In this document: positions 7,101 through 8,136 of the stretch, in pieces
Layout: each line of letters starts with the position of its first letter
Numbering within the stretch: position 1 is the first letter of the stretch
Assembly: GCA_036567205.1 (NCBI GenBank)
Contig: DATCVA010000022.1
Location: forward strand, 1-8,136
Direction of reading: 5' to 3'
Length of the DNA: 8,136 nt
From: DATCVA01 sp036567205
GTDB taxonomy: Bacteria; Pseudomonadota; Gammaproteobacteria; Burkholderiales; Burkholderiaceae_B
Made by a program: the position numbers and the translations under genes
Notes under the pieces: model-generated
Databases searched by the model: none
Seen by the model: only the letters and a program-made list of their open reading frames with translations
Told to the model about the DNA's origin: nothing

Positions 7101-7369
7101 ATTTGCGAGCCGCCATACGAATCGCTGACCGATTCGTAGTAAAGCAGCCCCTTGGCTCCGTTTAGTTCGTTCTCGATAATGCTCGATACGGAATTGGCGA
7201 CATCCTGAGCCGAAGCCCCGGGATACATTGCATTAATAGTAATCGCGGGTGGAGCGACTTCGGGATACTGCGAAACCGGCATATTGGGGATCGCCAATAG
7301 CCCCGCCAGGGTAATTGCCAGCGCGACCACCCAGGCAAAAATAGGTCTTTCAATAAAAAACTGCGACAT
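2663..7369 (-). CDS. Literal reading: permease-channel fusion frame, 1568 codons
   Basis: As written, a single open frame runs from the permease ATG at 7369 to the TAA at 2663 with no stop. Residues 1-1069 are the complete RND permease including its usual cytoplasmic tail, and residue 1070 is the initiator Met of the channel, whose signal peptide is fully preserved. RND permeases are normally about 1030-1070 residues and the channel about 470-500, each as a separate protein. An annotation program would call one gene here. I list this entry so the literal frame is recorded; I consider two proteins more likely, either because one G in the 4169-4174 run is extra or because the channel starts internally. 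Confidence 0.45.
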   Translation of the reverse strand: MSQFFIERPIFAWVVALAITLAGLLAIPNMPVSQYPEVAPPAITINAMYPGASAQDVANSVSSIIENELNGAKGLLYYESVSDSYGGSQITATFAPGTDPDLAQVDVQNRISNVTAKLPGAVTQQGLRVSQSNASFLMVVTVSSTDGTLDQTALADYITRNIQNPVSRVPGVGKFQLFASPRAMRIWVDPDKLTGYKISMAEVNAAVGSQNRLISAGIIGSPPNPDDQRTTAPIVVNGELSTVDEFENIVLRSNVDGSSVRVRDVARVEVGSDNYQFGARLNGKPTAAFAISLAADANALSTAEGVKAKMEELSQFFPGNITYSVPYDTSPYVDISIQQVIHTLLEAMLLVFIVMFVFLQNVRYTLIPALVVPICMMGAFAVMLALGFSINVLTMFAMVLAIGILVDDAIVVVENVERIMVEEGLSPKEATTKAMPQVGGAIVGMTLVLATVFLPLAFMSGSVGVIYQQFSVAMAVSILFSGFLALTFTPALCATILKPIPKGHHESKKGFFGWFNRSFDRTTQKYESWVEKSLRRGGRMMLIYLVLVLALGWMYMRLPTSFLPIEDQGYVIVNMELPAGSTANRTIEVIEKVEKYFAEQPQTENVITVQGFSFNGNGLNSAIAFVPLKDFALRKGPQDSAMAVAGKATQNLLFGLPDSMVFAIVPPAIPSLGNASGFDMRLEDRGGMGHEALMQGTQQLLQMAMQSPVLTETRITGLGAGSQLSLTIDRDKAAALGVDFSEVATLISTSLGSSFVAKFPNMGWIQNVWVQAEQSHRMTTDDIMKLNARNRQGDMVPLSSFVNVSWEQGPVQVVRYNSYESIRLGGSAAPGYSTGEAMAEMERLVAQLPQGFGYEWTGLSYQEKQAGAQSLILMSLAMLVVFMVLAALYESWAIPLSVMLMVPLGILGAVGLVSALGMSNDVYFQVGMITVIGLAAKNAILIVEFAKDTYAQGGSIIDATVEAARLRFRPILMTSFAFILGVVPLAIATGASSASQNAVGLGVLGGMLAATPLAIIFVPTFFVVVLTLFKTKPKLLGAHAKMAPLTKVHHHPTASASPDSQASHEGGSTMSHRSFRLSFVPLLVSLSLAGCSLAPKYERPDIPVPERYPNRFEQSKELSGLQVNASMAAFSASADLGWRQFFRDPRLVALIDIALKNNRDMRIAVERVQEARALYGIQQSERFPTIGVGANAQVQRSPESVRAGGADAPSVSRFYQAGVGMTAFELDFFGRVKNLSEAAYQQFLATDQAQRTVHINLIAQVAEAYFTMRAAEQQRALMEKTLESRQNSYSLVRTRFDNGIAGALDLNQAQSQLATVRADLAAIERVHAQSQNALQLLLGEELPADVPDPAVFGKNQLLATIPVGLPSDLLVRRPDIIGAENGLLAANANVGAARAAFFPNISITGLLGFASSSLGGLFSSGNRFWSYTPQLTVPIFSGGVSGNLDLAKARKNIAVSQYEKTIQTAFREVADALAGEATYSSQLDALRSLEGSASETLRIARIRYESGVDSFLQVQSAEVDLYSAQRLFLQTGLESLMNRVELYKALGGGWLENSGTTPESAVLPAAAS
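4159..7369 (-). CDS. RND multidrug efflux permease, HAE1 family (MexB/AcrB type)
   Basis: Inner-membrane proton-drug antiporter that binds substrates in its periplasmic part and passes them to the outer-membrane channel. The start MSQFFIERPIFAW is the family's standard N-terminus. Seen: first membrane helix (about 9-28), first periplasmic porter domain (about 30-335), helices 2-6 (about 340-500) with the proton-relay Asp407-Asp408 in GILVDDAIVVVEN, an inter-helix segment, helix 7 (about 540-557), second periplasmic domain (about 560-870), and helices 8-12 (about 870-1028) with Lys937 in AAKNAI, Arg967 and Thr974 in ILMTSFAF. All these relay residues are present, so the pump looks functional. 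The tail is charged and His-rich (HAKMAPLTKVHHHP). The end given assumes one G fewer in the 4169-4174 run, giving 1069 residues ending in Gln-Pro and a TGA that overlaps the channel ATG; as written the frame stays open. The ribosome site (GTGAG) is weak. Drug specificity cannot be read from sequence. Confidence 0.93.
4169..4174 (-). promoter_or_regulatory. Six-G run: channel ribosome binding site and frame-deciding homopolymer
   Basis: On the minus strand AAGGGGGG stands 6 bases before the channel ATG and is its only Shine-Dalgarno-like sequence. Six Gs keep the permease frame open into the channel (Gly-Gly-Ser-Thr-Met). Five Gs would give Gly-Gly-Gln-Pro-stop with an ATGA stop/start overlap. 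Homopolymer runs like this are sites of replication or transcription slippage and of sequencing error. Confidence 0.6.
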
Positions 7370-7434
7370 GAGTGCTCACTTTGAAAAGCCTTAACGTTGC
7401 AGGTCGTAACAAAAAACCTGCATGAACGGTATAG
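7370..7434 (-). other. Adaptor-permease intergenic spacer with hairpin
   Basis: The 65 bases between the adaptor stop and the permease ATG contain a perfect seven-base inverted repeat: TGCAGGT at 7398-7404 and ACCTGCA at 7416-7422, with an 11-base loop that reads TTTTTG on the minus strand. No T run follows the stem in the direction of transcription, so it is not a typical terminator. It could tune mRNA stability or the relative yield of adaptor and permease. No promoter was recognised. Confidence 0.4.
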
Positions 7435-8136
7435 TTAGCTGGCGCTTTTAGCTGGCGCACCGGAGGGCTGCTCCGCCGCCGGTTTAGCCGCGCCACCGTC
7501 CGTTTCAGCTGTGTTCCCGGGCTCGGCGGCGGCTGTTTCACCTGCCTTCTTCCAAGGCGTGGGCTGCACTGCGGCGCCTGGACGAATTTTCTGAAATCCC
7601 TCGACAACCACGACATCACCGGGATTCAAGCCCTTGTTGATAATCCACTGCCCATTCACCCCAGCCCCCACGGTAACCGCCATCGGCTGAACTTTCCCGT
7701 CTTTTACCAGCATCAGGCTGCTGAGCCCATCGGCCGTGCGCTGCAAGGCCTGCTGCGGAACCAGCAGGGCTTTTTCGTCGAGTCCCTGCTGCACACGGAC
7801 CCGCACATACATGCCGGGCAATAAAATCTGATCCGGATTGGGAAATTCGGCGCGCAAATTGACCTGGCCGGTTGTCGGGTCGACAGTGACTCCGGAGAAC
7901 AGCAATTCACCAGGTTTACTGTAAAGACGGCCGTCCTCAAGCACGACTTCGGCCTTCGCATTGCCCTGGCTGGACTGCACCAGTACGCCGCTGTCCAAGG
8001 CCTGGCGTAATTGCGCCAATTCAGTGGTCGAACGCGTCAGATCGATATACACGCGATCAAGCTGCTGCACGGTTGCCATTTGCGTCGCGCTGCTTGCGCT
8101 GACCAGAGCCCCTTCCGTTACAAGCGATTTGCCGAT
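7435..8136 (-). CDS. RND efflux periplasmic adaptor (MexA/AcrA family), N-terminus cut by window edge
   Basis: Membrane fusion protein that forms a periplasmic ring joining the RND permease to the outer-membrane channel. The frame is open from the right edge to the TAA at 7435, giving the last 233 residues. I extended it beyond the internal Met at 8079 because the preceding codons continue the family sequence IGKSLVTEGALVSAS. The visible part covers the family beta-barrel segment beginning ATVQQLDRVYIDLTRS, followed by YSKPGELLFSGVTVDPTTGQV and the conserved FPNPDQILLPGMYVRVRV, and then the membrane-proximal domain with VPQQALQRT and the late motif GDVVVVEGFQKIRPGAAV. The last 40 or so residues are an Ala/Pro/Glu-rich, probably disordered tail. 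The N-terminal lipoprotein signal, first lipoyl half and helical hairpin lie outside. It precedes the permease by 65 bases, the usual operon order. Confidence 0.95.
   Translation of the reverse strand: MGKSLVTEGALVSASSATQMATVQQLDRVYIDLTRSTTELAQLRQALDSGVLVQSSQGNAKAEVVLEDGRLYSKPGELLFSGVTVDPTTGQVNLRAEFPNPDQILLPGMYVRVRVQQGLDEKALLVPQQALQRTADGLSSLMLVKDGKVQPMAVTVGAGVNGQWIINKGLNPGDVVVVEGFQKIRPGAAVQPTPWKKAGETAAAEPGNTAETDGGAAKPAAEQPSGAPAKSAS

Noticed and set aside
7350..7619. An 89-codon minus-strand frame spanning the adaptor-permease spacer
   Set aside because: It overlaps the adaptor C-terminus in another frame and the permease start, with no recognisable motif.
1..8136. Search for a new defence, mobile or RNA-based system
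   Set aside because: All long frames belong to known efflux, B6 or redox families, gaps are short, and there are no repeat arrays, integrase, transposase or structured RNA that I could recognise.

Overview
The window carries six genes, all transcribed on the minus strand, so the biological order runs from right to left: a periplasmic adaptor (cut by the right edge), an RND efflux permease, an outer-membrane efflux channel, pdxJ, a YdjA-like nitroreductase, and a dihydrolipoyl dehydrogenase-type flavoprotein (cut by the left edge). Nearly all of the DNA is coding. I saw no RNA gene, insertion sequence, CRISPR array, phage gene or long repeat. The moderately high GC content and the protein flavour (an RND permease of the MexB/AcrB type, a lipoprotein NodT-family channel, a flavoprotein with a CARVGC redox site) suggest a beta-proteobacterium, most likely Burkholderiales and perhaps Alcaligenaceae (Bordetella/Achromobacter/Pusillimonas-like). 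That assignment is by recognition only; no database search was possible.

Right part (about 2663-8136): a complete-type tripartite multidrug efflux operon of the MexAB-OprM kind. The adaptor would join the inner-membrane proton-driven permease to the outer-membrane channel, so that hydrophobic or amphiphilic compounds leave the cell directly. Its regulator and promoter lie beyond the right edge.

The most unusual feature is that the permease and channel genes are one uninterrupted 1568-codon reading frame. The join falls at a run of six G residues (4169-4174), which also serves as the Shine-Dalgarno sequence of the channel gene. With five Gs the permease would end in a TGA overlapping the channel's ATG (ATGA), the ordinary operon arrangement. 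The fusion is therefore best explained by a one-base homopolymer difference, either a real mutation or phase variation, or a sequencing error.

Left part (1-2566): pdxJ (vitamin B6 synthesis) has its own plausible sigma-70 promoter in the 96-base gap behind the efflux operon. It is followed 51 bases later by a small FMN nitroreductase and then, after a 176-base gap holding a perfect palindrome, by the flavoprotein disulfide reductase. These are housekeeping or redox genes with no evident functional tie to efflux. I found no convincing undescribed multi-gene system; the fusion frame and a few intergenic palindromes are the points worth checking.
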